From Nocardioides luteus (lineage in GTDB: Bacteria > Actinomycetota > Actinomycetes > Propionibacteriales > Nocardioidaceae), in NCBI RefSeq assembly GCF_014648595.1, contig NZ_BMRK01000003.1, forward strand, positions 189,287 to 253,286: a stretch of 64,000 nt of DNA. The letters are read 5' to 3'. This document shows, one piece after another, positions 11,047 to 19,820 of this stretch (position 1 is the first letter of the stretch; every line of letters begins with the position of its first letter). A program made the position numbers and the translations under genes. Below the pieces are notes generated by a model. It was given only the letters and a program-made list of their open reading frames with translations, was not told the DNA's origin and searched no databases.

Positions 11047-12516
11047 ATGAACGTGGAAGAATCCAGCCCTCCTCGTCATCTACCAAAGGGTCAGAGTTCA
11101 GTGCTCCGTAACGTAGCCGTGCTGCTTGCCGGCGGTGTGGGCTCCCGTGTGGGCCTCGACATCCCGAAGCAGCTCATCAAGATCGCAGGGATGCCGATCA
11201 TGGAGCACACCCTCGGTGTGCTCAACCGTCACCCGGAGATCGACGAGATCATCATCCTGATGGCGCCGGGTCACCTCGACGCCGTGCACGCGATGACCCG
11301 CGACGGCCGCTACCCGAAGGTCACCCAGATCCTCGAGGGCGCCGAGACCCGCAACGAGACGACCAAGCGCGCGCTGGCCGCCCTCCCCGAGGACGCCGAC
11401 TGCAACGTGCTCCTCCACGACGCCGTACGTCCGCTGCTCAGCGAAGAGGTGATCACCGACTGCTTCAAGGCGCTGGTGACCTACCAGGCCGTCGACGTGG
11501 CCATCCCCTCGGCGGACACGATCATCGAGCTCAACGACGACAACACGATCTCGCAGATCCCGGACCGCTCGCGGCTGCGCCGCGGCCAGACGCCGCAGGC
11601 CTTCCTCGCCTCGACCCTGAAGCGGGCCTACGAGATCGCCGACCAGGACCCCGACTTCCGGGCGACCGACGACTGCAGCGTCGTGCTCAAGTACCTCCCC
11701 GAGACCAAGATCTGGGTGGTCAACGGTCACGAGCGCAACATGAAGGTCACCGAGCCGATCGACGTCTACATCGCCGACAAGCTCTTCCAGCTCACCGCCC
11801 ACCAGCAGTTCCCGCAGAAGTCCGAGGACGACTACCGCGCCGCTCTCGAGGGCAAGAACATGGTCGTCTTCGGCGGCAGCTACGGGATCGGCGCCGACAT
11901 CGCGGAGCTGGCCGAGTCCTACGGCGCCAACGTCGCCTCCTACAGCCGCTCGGCCACCCACACCGACGTCGCCAAGCGTGCCGACATCGTCGCCGCGGCG
12001 GCCGACGCCGGCAAGCGCTTCGGCTCCATCGACTTCGTGGTCAACACCGCCGGCGTGCTGCCGCGCGGCGACCTCGCCACCGTCTCCGAGGAGACGATCT
12101 ACACCGCGACCGAGATCAACTACATCGCGCCGGTGCTGATCGCCCAGGAGTTCTACCCCTACCTCGCCCGTGCGAAGGGCTCGCTGCTCTTCTTCACCTC
12201 CAGCTCCTACACCCGCGGCCGCCGCGGCTACGCGCTCTACTCCTCGGCCAAGGCGGCCACGGTCAACCTGACCCAGGCCCTCGCCGACGAGTGGGCCGAG
12301 GAGGGCGTACGCGTCAACGCGATCAACCCCGAGCGCACCGCCACCCCGATGCGCACCAAGGCATTCGGCCAGGAGCCGTCCCACACGCTGCTGGAGTCGA
12401 AGGCGGTCGCGCGCGCGTCGCTGGACACCCTGATCGCCTCGAGCACCGGCCACGTCATCGACCTGCGCCGCATCGACCCGATCCAAGAGGCCCTGGACGC
12501 CGCGGCGGGGAACTGA
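11047..12516 (+). CDS. Bifunctional ribitol-5-phosphate cytidylyltransferase / ribulose-5-phosphate reductase (CDP-ribitol synthase)
   Basis: A 489-residue two-domain enzyme. Residues 22-250 are an IspD/TarI-like cytidylyltransferase (LLAGGVGSRVGLDIPKQ, HDAVRPL, TDDCS). Residues 270-489 are a short-chain dehydrogenase with GGSYGIG and the catalytic YSSAK. The same order occurs in Haemophilus Acs1/Bcs1, which reduces ribulose-5-P and forms CDP-ribitol, so this is the likely activity; an erythritol- or other polyol-phosphate product cannot be excluded. GGAG lies nine bases before ATG 11047; GTG 11101 is an alternative start. It opens the polysaccharide block, three bases before the acyltransferase gene. 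Confidence 0.85.
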   Translation: MNVEESSPPRHLPKGQSSVLRNVAVLLAGGVGSRVGLDIPKQLIKIAGMPIMEHTLGVLNRHPEIDEIIILMAPGHLDAVHAMTRDGRYPKVTQILEGAETRNETTKRALAALPEDADCNVLLHDAVRPLLSEEVITDCFKALVTYQAVDVAIPSADTIIELNDDNTISQIPDRSRLRRGQTPQAFLASTLKRAYEIADQDPDFRATDDCSVVLKYLPETKIWVVNGHERNMKVTEPIDVYIADKLFQLTAHQQFPQKSEDDYRAALEGKNMVVFGGSYGIGADIAELAESYGANVASYSRSATHTDVAKRADIVAAAADAGKRFGSIDFVVNTAGVLPRGDLATVSEETIYTATEINYIAPVLIAQEFYPYLARAKGSLLFFTSSSYTRGRRGYALYSSAKAATVNLTQALADEWAEEGVRVNAINPERTATPMRTKAFGQEPSHTLLESKAVARASLDTLIASSTGHVIDLRRIDPIQEALDAAAGN

Positions 12517-12519
12517 CCC

Positions 12520-13650
12520 ATGACGAGCACTCCGACCGCTCCTGCGGACGCGGCCCCGACCGCCGCGCCGCCGCCCGCACCCAAGAAGGCCGCCCGCCGC
12601 CCGCGGCTCGGTGCGCTCGACGCGCTCCGGTTCATCGCGGCGGCGGTCGTCGTCGGCTACCACCTGACCGGCATCGCGACCTCCTACTGGGGCGTCGCGC
12701 CCCGCGAGGTCTTCCCGACGCTCAACCACGTCACCCGCTACGGCTACCTCGGCGTCGAGCTCTTCTTCATCATCAGCGGCTTCGTCATCCTGATGACCGC
12801 CTGGGGGCGTGACCTGCCCGGCTTCGCCGCGTCCCGCATCGCGCGGCTCTTCCCGGCCTACTGGGTCGCCGTCGTGATCACGCTGGTGCTGCAGGCCTTC
12901 TGGAAGGGCGGGCGTGACCAGGGGTTCGTCGGCGGTCTGATCAACCTGACCATGACCCAGGACGCCTGGAACGTGCTCAGCGCCCAGGGAGCGTTCTGGA
13001 CCCTCTGGATCGAGCTCAAGTTCTACCTGCTCATCGGCGTCTTCCTGCTGGTCGGGATCACCAAGCAGCGGGTCATCGCGATGGTCTTCCTGTGGCCGCT
13101 GCTCGCCCAGATCGCGCGCACGACCGACTCCGGAGTGCTCAACTCGCTGCTCTTCGCCGAGTACGCGCCGTTCTTCGCGATGGGCATGGCGCTCTTCCTC
13201 ATCTACCGGTTCGGCAACTCGTTCGTCGCCTGGCTCGCGGTCGGCTACAACGTGATCCTCGGGATCCGGCAGGCGACCGCGTACGCCGACCGGGCGACCG
13301 AGCTCGTCGGCGCCCCCGTCTCGCCGGTGGTGACCGGCCTGGCGATCCTGGCGTTCGCTGCGCTCGTCTGGCTGGTCTCGGCCGGTCCGCTGGGCCGGGT
13401 GGAGGCGCGCTTCCTGTCGACCCTCGGCGCGCTGACCTACCCGCTCTACCTGGTGCACGCCCAGTTCGCGTTCTGGATCATCGACGTCTTCCACGGCCGC
13501 TTCGACGAGTACGTCGTGCTGGCCGCCGCCGTCTCGACCGCTCTCGTGCTGGCCATCGCGCTCCACTACCTGATCGAGCGTCGCCTCCACGACCCGGTGC
13601 GCGACGCCGTCCTTCGTGGATTGCGGGAGACATCCGTCACGGGGCGTTAA
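12520..13650 (+). CDS. Acyltransferase 3 family membrane protein (OafA/YrhL type)
   Basis: A 376-residue integral membrane protein with about ten hydrophobic segments. After a Pro/Ala-rich cytoplasmic tail (1-30) comes the family signature LDALRFIAAAVVVGYHLTG, with the conserved His in the first membrane segment, then GVELFFIISGFVI and R-x10-YW (ARLFPAYWVAVV). Such proteins O-acylate surface carbohydrates or lipids. Its position three bases after the CDP-ribitol synthase suggests that it decorates the polyol-phosphate polymer made by this block, for example by acetylation or succinylation; the acyl donor is not predictable. Confidence 0.9.
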   Translation: MTSTPTAPADAAPTAAPPPAPKKAARRPRLGALDALRFIAAAVVVGYHLTGIATSYWGVAPREVFPTLNHVTRYGYLGVELFFIISGFVILMTAWGRDLPGFAASRIARLFPAYWVAVVITLVLQAFWKGGRDQGFVGGLINLTMTQDAWNVLSAQGAFWTLWIELKFYLLIGVFLLVGITKQRVIAMVFLWPLLAQIARTTDSGVLNSLLFAEYAPFFAMGMALFLIYRFGNSFVAWLAVGYNVILGIRQATAYADRATELVGAPVSPVVTGLAILAFAALVWLVSAGPLGRVEARFLSTLGALTYPLYLVHAQFAFWIIDVFHGRFDEYVVLAAAVSTALVLAIALHYLIERRLHDPVRDAVLRGLRETSVTGR

Positions 13651-13659
13651 TGTCGGTGC

Positions 13660-15228
13660 ATGCTGACACGTGGTCGGCAGGACCGCGGTAAGAAGGTCCC
13701 GCGCCGGCGCATCAACCCGTCCCGTGTGCGTCTGCGCCGGGAGATGGTCCGTTTCGCCCGAGGCACCAAGCGCGGCATGCGTGTCCTCGACGCCGGCGCG
13801 GGCAAGTCTCCCTACCGCAACCTCTTCAAGCACGCGCGCTACGAGGCCGCCGACTTCGCCCAGCTGAGCACCGCGTACGCGCCGCTGGACTACGTCTGCG
13901 ACATCACCGACATCCCGGTCGAGGACGCGACCTTCGACCGGGTGATCTGCAACCAGGTGCTCGAGCACGTCTCCGAGCCGGAGAAGGCGATCGCGGAGCT
14001 CTTCCGTGTGCTCAAGCCCGGCGGCCGCATCTTCCTCTCCGCGCCGCTCTTCTTCGCCGAGCACCAGAAGCCCTACGACTTCTTCCGCTACACGCAGTTC
14101 GCGCTGCGGAAGATGTTCGAGGACGCCGGCTTCGAGATCGCCCGGCTGAACTGGCTCGAGGGCTACTTCGGCACGGTCGCCTACAACCATCAGATGATGG
14201 CGAAGCACCTGCCCGAGAGCCTCGCCGAGCTGCGCGGGCGCGGCCTGCGCTGGCGGCTCGCCTACGTCGCCCCGGTCGTGCTCCTCCACCGGCGGATCGC
14301 CCTCCACCTCAGCCGTTTCTACGCGCGGCTGGAGGTCTCCGGTGCCCGGCTCGAGCGCGGGATGCCGAAGAACTACGTCGTGGTGGCACGCAAGCCCGAC
14401 GGGAGCAGCTCACCGCCCTCGTCGCAGCCTGCGAAGGCTGCGACACCCACGGCCGCACCCCCGACCAGGGCCGAGCTCGAGGCGGAGCTGGCCCGGCTGC
14501 GGTCCGAGACGATCCGCACCCGGGAGTCCGTACGCGACCCGCTTGCCGACCTCGAGCTGCCCGCCAGAGTGCACACGGTCGTCGACGGCGTACGTGCCGA
14601 GCACCTGACCTATCTCAAGCCCGAGAACCTGGAGGTGCTCGCCCGCCAGGTGCTCGATGCCGATCTGCAGGGCAGGCCGGGGCTGATCATCGAGACCGGC
14701 ACCGCGCTCGGCGGCTCCGCGATCGTGATGGCGGCGGCGAAGGACCCCAAGCGACCGATGCGGGTCTACGACGTCTTCGGGATGATCCCGGAGCCGTCCG
14801 AGCGGGACGGCGAGGACGTGCACCAGCGCTACCGGAAGATCGTCAGCGGCACCTCGAAGGGGATCGCCGGCGAGACCTACTACGGCTACCGCGACAACCT
14901 CTACGACGAGGTGCGCGACTCGTTCGAGCGCCACGGGGTCGTCCCGGCCGAGCACAACGTCCAGCTGATCCAGGGGCTCTTCCAGGACACCCTCGAGATC
15001 GACGGGCCGGTGGCCTTCGCCCACCTTGACGGCGACTGGCACGAGTCGACGCGGACCTGCCTGGAGCGGATCGCTCCTCACCTGGTCGTCGGGGGACGGA
15101 TCGTGCTCGACGACTACTTCCACTACAGCGGCTGCCGCGACGCGGTCGACGAGTACTTCCGGGACCGCCCCGGCTACCGGCTGGAGCGGCGGATGAAGCT
15201 GCACGTCGTACGTACGGCCTCCGCCTGA
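13660..15228 (+). CDS. Fused double SAM methyltransferase (class I + TylF-like)
   Basis: A 522-residue protein with two methyltransferase domains. Residues 25-245 form a class I SAM methyltransferase (LDAGAGKSPYRNLF motif I, FDRVICNQVLEHV). A Ser/Pro/Ala linker follows (about 247-275). Residues 300-520 resemble the TylF/MycF macrocin O-methyltransferase family: IIETGTALGGSA, VYDVFGMIPEPS, AHLDGDWHEST and IVLDDYFHY, with the metal-ligand acidic residues present. TylF enzymes methylate sugar hydroxyls, so sugar modification of the surface polymer is plausible. It starts ten bases after the acyltransferase gene, in the same operon. The two domains may methylate two positions in sequence. Confidence 0.85.
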   Translation: MLTRGRQDRGKKVPRRRINPSRVRLRREMVRFARGTKRGMRVLDAGAGKSPYRNLFKHARYEAADFAQLSTAYAPLDYVCDITDIPVEDATFDRVICNQVLEHVSEPEKAIAELFRVLKPGGRIFLSAPLFFAEHQKPYDFFRYTQFALRKMFEDAGFEIARLNWLEGYFGTVAYNHQMMAKHLPESLAELRGRGLRWRLAYVAPVVLLHRRIALHLSRFYARLEVSGARLERGMPKNYVVVARKPDGSSSPPSSQPAKAATPTAAPPTRAELEAELARLRSETIRTRESVRDPLADLELPARVHTVVDGVRAEHLTYLKPENLEVLARQVLDADLQGRPGLIIETGTALGGSAIVMAAAKDPKRPMRVYDVFGMIPEPSERDGEDVHQRYRKIVSGTSKGIAGETYYGYRDNLYDEVRDSFERHGVVPAEHNVQLIQGLFQDTLEIDGPVAFAHLDGDWHESTRTCLERIAPHLVVGGRIVLDDYFHYSGCRDAVDEYFRDRPGYRLERRMKLHVVRTASA

Positions 15229-15261
15229 CCCCAGCCGGTCAGCTGCACCTCAGCGGCACCC

Positions 15262-17199
15262 TCAGCGTCGCTGCAGGTGGAGCACGTCGTTCGGCCCGAA
15301 CGACACCTCGAAGTTGGGGCGCACGTGGCGGGGCCGGCCGAGCTTGGTCTGCCAGCTCCAGTTGTGGACGGTGAACCGCAGCCGCAGGTCCAGGTTGCGG
15401 GAGTCCTCGGAGAACTGCTCGAAGATCTCGGCCAGGTCGAAACGGGAGGCGAGCCGGAACTCGCCGCGACCCTCGGGGGTGACGTCGAGCGGCAGCGAGG
15501 CGACCTCGCCGGTCTCGTTGCAGACGGCGTCGAGGGTGACGATCCGGTCGGCCATCACGCCCTTCGGCCACTCGCCGGTCACGGTCAGCAGGGCGTCGAA
15601 GCGGAGCGTACGAGAGTCGCGGAAGGCGGCAGAGCTCGCCTGGGTGCGACCCAGGCGGCCGGCCGGGCCGGGCAGCCGGGTGGCGACGCCCTCGGGCATC
15701 GGGCGCGCCCAGCCGAGGGCGTGGACGTCGAGCCGGGCCTGGGCCTTCTCGATGCGGCCCGGACGCTGGGCGACGGCGCCCTCGAAGGCGACCTTCCAGT
15801 CCTCGAGGAAGGCGCGCCAGGTGTGCTTCTCGGCCTTCTCCAGAGCCTTGCGGGACATCTCCGCGACCTTCTCGGGCGCGTCGATCATCCGGATGCAGCG
15901 CTCGGCGACCGCGTCGATGTCCTCGGCCTCGACGATGTAGCCGTCGACACCGTCGCTGATCTGCTCGCGCGGGCCGTAGTTGATGTCGTAGCTGATCACC
16001 GGGCAGCCGTAGGAGAGCGACTCGAGGGTCGCCAGCGGGTAGCCCTCGTTGACGCTGGTCATGATGAAGCCGGTGGCGTGCAGCAGGGCTTCCTTGGCCT
16101 TCGGGTTGTGACCCATCAGCTGGACGTTCTTGCCGACGTCGAGGGTCTCGATCAGGTCGGCGAGCGACTTGTAGAGCTTGCCGTCGCCGTAGATCTGGAA
16201 CTTGGCCTCGGGTCGCTTCTCGACGACCTTCGCGAACGCCTTGATGGCGTGCTCGAGCCGCTTCTGCGGCTCGAGCCGGGCGACGGTGACGAAGGTGGCC
16301 GGCTCACGCTCGGGCATCGTCTCCGGGAGCTCGGGCAGCTCGACCGGGTTGGGAACGACGAACCGGTGCGAGGTGGCGCCGTAGCGCATCGCGATGTGCT
16401 CGGACTGACGGTGGGTCAGGTTCACGAGCGCGTCGTACTCGTGGATGTTGTCCAGCAGCGGGGCGTACTTGCCCGAGAGCTGGGAGTTCCAGCGCCGCTC
16501 CTTCACCACGTGGTTGTTATGCATGAGGTGGAGGAAGTAGAAGCGGTCGTCCTGGCGCGGCATGACGTCGCGCAGCGCGAACCGGGAGTCGGTCACGAAG
16601 AAGACCCGCTCGGCGTCGCCCACGAGCTGCTCGAACCAGTGCCACAGCCAGCCGCCCACGCGCTCCCACGAGCGGACCGGGCGACCCTCGGCGTCGGTGA
16701 GGATGTAGGGGACCCGGGACGCGGCCGGGGCACCCGGGCCCGGCGCCCGCAGGTAGACCGAGCCGTCGGGGCGGCGGTAGTCGCGCGCCCAGTCCTTCCC
16801 GGACTGCGAGTGGGCCGTGTAGTAGACGGTGCCGTCGGGGTGGAGCACGTCCTGGGTGGTCGTGCCGGCGACCTCACCCAGCCGGCCGTCCATGCCGGCG
16901 ACCGACTCGTCCGGCTCATCCGTCACGGGGTGCTCGCGGTACCACTCGTAGAGGTTGAGCAGCTCCATGCCGTCGACGAGCTGACCCGAGTCGCGCAGGA
17001 CCTGGCGCACCTCGTCGTAGACGGGCTTCGACTCGGTGGTCAGCAGGGTGGTCGGGATCCCGGTGTTCTGGGTGATCAGGCGGTTGCGCATGATCATCGC
17101 GCGGGTCTGGCCACCGAACTTGGTCGCGATCTCGTTGCACATCGTCAGGTAGCGGCCCTCGGGAAGCGCGACCTGCTCGTGGGGGTTGGGGATCGGCAT
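15262..17199 (-). CDS. GT4 family glycosyltransferase with C-terminal beta-domain (teichoic-acid glycosyltransferase-like)
   Basis: A 645-residue cytoplasmic enzyme. The N-terminal Rossmann half includes GGQTRAMIMRN. The donor-binding half has FVTVARLEPQKRLEHAI, IYGDGKLYKSL, and the retaining GT4 signature NEGYPLATLESLSYGCPVIS, with its two Glu residues. The layout is close to poly(glycerol/ribitol-phosphate) alpha-glucosyltransferases (TagE/TarM type). About 140 residues at the C-terminus (about 510-645) form an extra, probably beta-rich, domain whose style recurs in the neighbouring 1186-residue protein. It is convergent with the methyltransferase gene and likely glycosylates the polyol-phosphate backbone. 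Confidence 0.85.
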   Translation of the reverse strand: MPIPNPHEQVALPEGRYLTMCNEIATKFGGQTRAMIMRNRLITQNTGIPTTLLTTESKPVYDEVRQVLRDSGQLVDGMELLNLYEWYREHPVTDEPDESVAGMDGRLGEVAGTTTQDVLHPDGTVYYTAHSQSGKDWARDYRRPDGSVYLRAPGPGAPAASRVPYILTDAEGRPVRSWERVGGWLWHWFEQLVGDAERVFFVTDSRFALRDVMPRQDDRFYFLHLMHNNHVVKERRWNSQLSGKYAPLLDNIHEYDALVNLTHRQSEHIAMRYGATSHRFVVPNPVELPELPETMPEREPATFVTVARLEPQKRLEHAIKAFAKVVEKRPEAKFQIYGDGKLYKSLADLIETLDVGKNVQLMGHNPKAKEALLHATGFIMTSVNEGYPLATLESLSYGCPVISYDINYGPREQISDGVDGYIVEAEDIDAVAERCIRMIDAPEKVAEMSRKALEKAEKHTWRAFLEDWKVAFEGAVAQRPGRIEKAQARLDVHALGWARPMPEGVATRLPGPAGRLGRTQASSAAFRDSRTLRFDALLTVTGEWPKGVMADRIVTLDAVCNETGEVASLPLDVTPEGRGEFRLASRFDLAEIFEQFSEDSRNLDLRLRFTVHNWSWQTKLGRPRHVRPNFEVSFGPNDVLHLQRR

Positions 17200-17345
17200 G
17201 CGCAGAGATTAGTCGGCGTCTTTGGGGATTGCCGATTCTTCGGGCAGGATATCCGGCTGGATCATAGGGGGAACGTGTTGACGGACCGCGATCGACGCGG
17301 CTCTGCCCACCGACGATGCGTCGTACCCGTTACTGAAGGAGTCCC

Positions 17346-19691
17346 ATGGCCAGCCCAGCTCGACGACTCGCTCGCCAGCTGCTCCCCGAGCGCCTGCGTC
17401 AGAGCCTGACCGCGCGCGTCCCGTCCATCTCGGAGGCTGCGTCCCAGGACGCGAAGCCGGCGCCGATCTCCATCGAGGTCGAGCCGCTCGTCGTGGGTCC
17501 TGACCTCGAGGGCGCGGTGAACGCCGCCGGCGGCGGTTTCTACGAGCGCGCCTGGGCCCTCTTCCAGGGCGTCCCGCTGGAGAAGTGGGCCGTCGAGGCC
17601 GCCGACGAGTACGTCATGTCCGGGCTCCACGTCGACCCCGACGCGACCCGCGCGACGCTGGCGCGCCTCGCCGAGTCCGGCGCCGACTTCGTCCCGGGCC
17701 GCGCGTGGCTCGCGATGACCAGCCGCGTCTTCGGCTTCGGCGACCAGCAGCTGGCCCGCAGCCTCTACGCCCGCCTCGACGAGGCCGTCGGTGACGGCAC
17801 CAAGGGCGACACCAAGTGGGTCGTCGAGAGCCGCGACTGGCTGCGCTCGTGGGTCGCCGCCGACAACGACGAGCCCGAGGGGCCGGCCGTGCCGGAGGGC
17901 ACCGTCTCCTACGCCGTCGTCGACTACGGCCACCCCGGCCGCTCCCGCGCCTCGGCCAACATCGGCGACCACGTCCAGACCGTCGCCTCGCTCGGCCACG
18001 TGGTCCGCCACAAGGACCTCGAGTTCACCGGCGAGTCCGAGCTCGACGACCTCGCCGAGCGGCTGCGCTCGCGGGTCCGCCCAGAGCGAGTCCGCGAGGG
18101 CCTCTCCGCCAAGGTCCAGCTGATGACCCTGCAGCGCGACGCGTCGATGTACCAGCCGGTCCCGAAGGACACCTGGATGCTCGGCTTCGGGTGGTACATG
18201 CACCCGATCTTCGAGATGCGCTACGGGATGCCGTTCCACAAGAACCTGCGCCCGATCTTCGTCTCGTTCCACTGCAGCACCCGCGCCATGATGACCGACG
18301 AGACGATCGAGTACCTCAAGAAGTACGCCCCGATCGGCTGCCGCGACTGGACGACCGTCGACATCCTGCTCTCCGTCGGCGTCCCGGCCTTCTTCTCGGG
18401 CTGCCTGACCACGACCGTCTCGACCGTCTTCCCCGACGCCGAGGAGCTCCCCGGCCCGGACGCCCCGGTCGGCTACGTCGACGTCTTCGACGGCAGCATC
18501 CCCGAGGGCGCCCCGACCTACGCCCAGGGCGGCCTCGACGAGGTCCGCTTCCGGCCCTTCGTGCAGAACATCGACGACGCGATCGCGATGCTCGAGGGCT
18601 ACCGCCGCGACCACCGGAAGCTGGTCACCAGCCGTCTGCACTGCTACCTGCCGGGTCGCAGCATCGGCATCGACATCGACTTCCGCCCGAAGAACCTCTC
18701 CGACCCGCGCTTCGCCGGCCTCAACCCGCTCACCCCGGCCGAGTTCGACGGCATCCGGGAGAGCATGAACGACCGCCTCGAGAAGATCCTCACCAAGATC
18801 TTCTCGGGTGCGAGCGTCGAGGAGGTCTACGAGCAGTGGCGCGAGATGAACGCCGCCGAGGTCGAGATCGCGCGTGAGCGCCATGCCGCCGCCCGCAAGG
18901 TCGGCGAGCTGGTCAGCTCGGTCCCCGAGGACGTACGCAGCAACCAGGTCCGGACTCCGGAGGGCGTGCCCGCCGACGCGATCCACGTCGCCGTCTCGGC
19001 CCGCCCGAAGCAGCGTCCGAAGCTGCGCCGCCTGATCAAGTCGATCGCGGCGTACTCGTCCCGGCCGGTCCACCTGTGGGTCCACACCGGTGGCACCGAC
19101 CTGCGTCTCGACGAGCTCGCCCGCCCGGGGATCACCCTCACCGCGCTGGACGTCTCCGGCTTCGACGGGATCAAGCTGCCCGACGGCAGCGCGATGCCGA
19201 TGGGCCAGCTCGAGCGGCTCGTGGTCGCCGACCTGCTCCCCGACGTCGACAAGCTCGTCGTGCTGCCGGTCTCCGCCGTGCTGACCGAGGACATCGCCGG
19301 CCTGGCCGACACCGATCTCGAGGGCAACCTGGTGGCTGCGACCGACGTCGTCGGCACCCGTGGCGTCAGCGGTTTCCAGCAGATCCACGCCGCCGCCAAC
19401 AAGCAGGCCGAGCGCACCACCGCGGCCGCCGAGCTGCGCCGTGACGGTCACCAGCGGCACGCCTTCGACTTCGACGCGTTCGACATCGAGGTCCTGGTGC
19501 TCGACGCCGCCCAGTGGCGGAAGAAGGACCTTCTCGCCTCGCTGGCTCCCTACGTGGAGACCTACGGCATGACCTTCCGGGCCGCGCTCCTACTGGAGGT
19601 CGGCCCGCACCGTACGGTCCTGCCCGAGCGCTGGAACGCGGTGCCCAACAAGACCGCGGTCACGAAGCCGGCGCTCGCCCGCCTGCCCTGA
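17346..19691 (+). CDS. Fusion of a polysaccharide pyruvyl-transferase-like domain and a degenerate GT8-like domain
   Basis: A 781-residue protein. Residues about 180-450 resemble polysaccharide pyruvyl transferases: IGDHVQT near the start, FVSFHCSTRA, a GCRDWTTVDILLSVGVPAFFSGC block and the closing SRLHCYLPGRSIG. Residues about 540-780 look like a GT8 glycosyltransferase (LERLVVADLLPDVDKLVVL ... DLEGNLVAATD). Where GT8 enzymes have the metal-binding DxD (typically YLDAD), this reads VLPVSAV, so metal-dependent transfer is doubtful and the domain may only bind. The N-terminal 170 residues match no family I recognise. GGAG lies a few bases before the ATG. It stands alone on the plus strand between two minus-strand genes. 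Confidence 0.75.
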   Translation: MASPARRLARQLLPERLRQSLTARVPSISEAASQDAKPAPISIEVEPLVVGPDLEGAVNAAGGGFYERAWALFQGVPLEKWAVEAADEYVMSGLHVDPDATRATLARLAESGADFVPGRAWLAMTSRVFGFGDQQLARSLYARLDEAVGDGTKGDTKWVVESRDWLRSWVAADNDEPEGPAVPEGTVSYAVVDYGHPGRSRASANIGDHVQTVASLGHVVRHKDLEFTGESELDDLAERLRSRVRPERVREGLSAKVQLMTLQRDASMYQPVPKDTWMLGFGWYMHPIFEMRYGMPFHKNLRPIFVSFHCSTRAMMTDETIEYLKKYAPIGCRDWTTVDILLSVGVPAFFSGCLTTTVSTVFPDAEELPGPDAPVGYVDVFDGSIPEGAPTYAQGGLDEVRFRPFVQNIDDAIAMLEGYRRDHRKLVTSRLHCYLPGRSIGIDIDFRPKNLSDPRFAGLNPLTPAEFDGIRESMNDRLEKILTKIFSGASVEEVYEQWREMNAAEVEIARERHAAARKVGELVSSVPEDVRSNQVRTPEGVPADAIHVAVSARPKQRPKLRRLIKSIAAYSSRPVHLWVHTGGTDLRLDELARPGITLTALDVSGFDGIKLPDGSAMPMGQLERLVVADLLPDVDKLVVLPVSAVLTEDIAGLADTDLEGNLVAATDVVGTRGVSGFQQIHAAANKQAERTTAAAELRRDGHQRHAFDFDAFDIEVLVLDAAQWRKKDLLASLAPYVETYGMTFRAALLLEVGPHRTVLPERWNAVPNKTAVTKPALARLP

Positions 19692-19725
19692 TCCGGTGAC
19701 CGTGGGCCGGAGGCCCGCGAACGCA

Positions 19726-19759
19726 ACGATGGCGCGTCCCGCACGGGACGCGCCATCGT
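19726..19759 (+). terminator. Strong hairpin terminator after the pyruvyl-transferase fusion gene
   Basis: A perfect 15-bp stem (19726-19740 with 19745-19759) closes a 4-base loop 35 bases after the stop codon. There is no obvious T-tract, as is common in high-GC genomes. It may also block read-through from the convergent gene. Confidence 0.75.
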
Positions 19760-19784
19760 CGATCTCTGACCTCTGACATCTGAG

Positions 19785-19820
19785 CCTCAGGGCTGGTCTC
19801 AGAGCTGGCCTCAGGGCTTG
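19785..19820. repeat. Three tandem 12-bp units spanning a stop codon
   Basis: CCTCAGGGCTGG, TCTCAGAGCTGG and CCTCAGGGCTTG follow one another. Read on the minus strand, each unit carries an in-frame TGA, so the gene ending at 19811 has three successive in-phase stop codons. This looks like local duplication of the gene end. Confidence 0.7.

Noticed and set aside
11098-14307. 1069-residue open frame on the minus strand opposite the polysaccharide genes
   Set aside because: It overlaps three well-supported genes with clear domains; its product is low-complexity Arg/Gly/Asp/Val sequence typical of GC-rich shadow frames.
17260-17310. ECF-type promoter (GGAAC near 17266) before the pyruvyl-transferase fusion gene
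   Set aside because: No convincing -10 element at the right spacing could be found.
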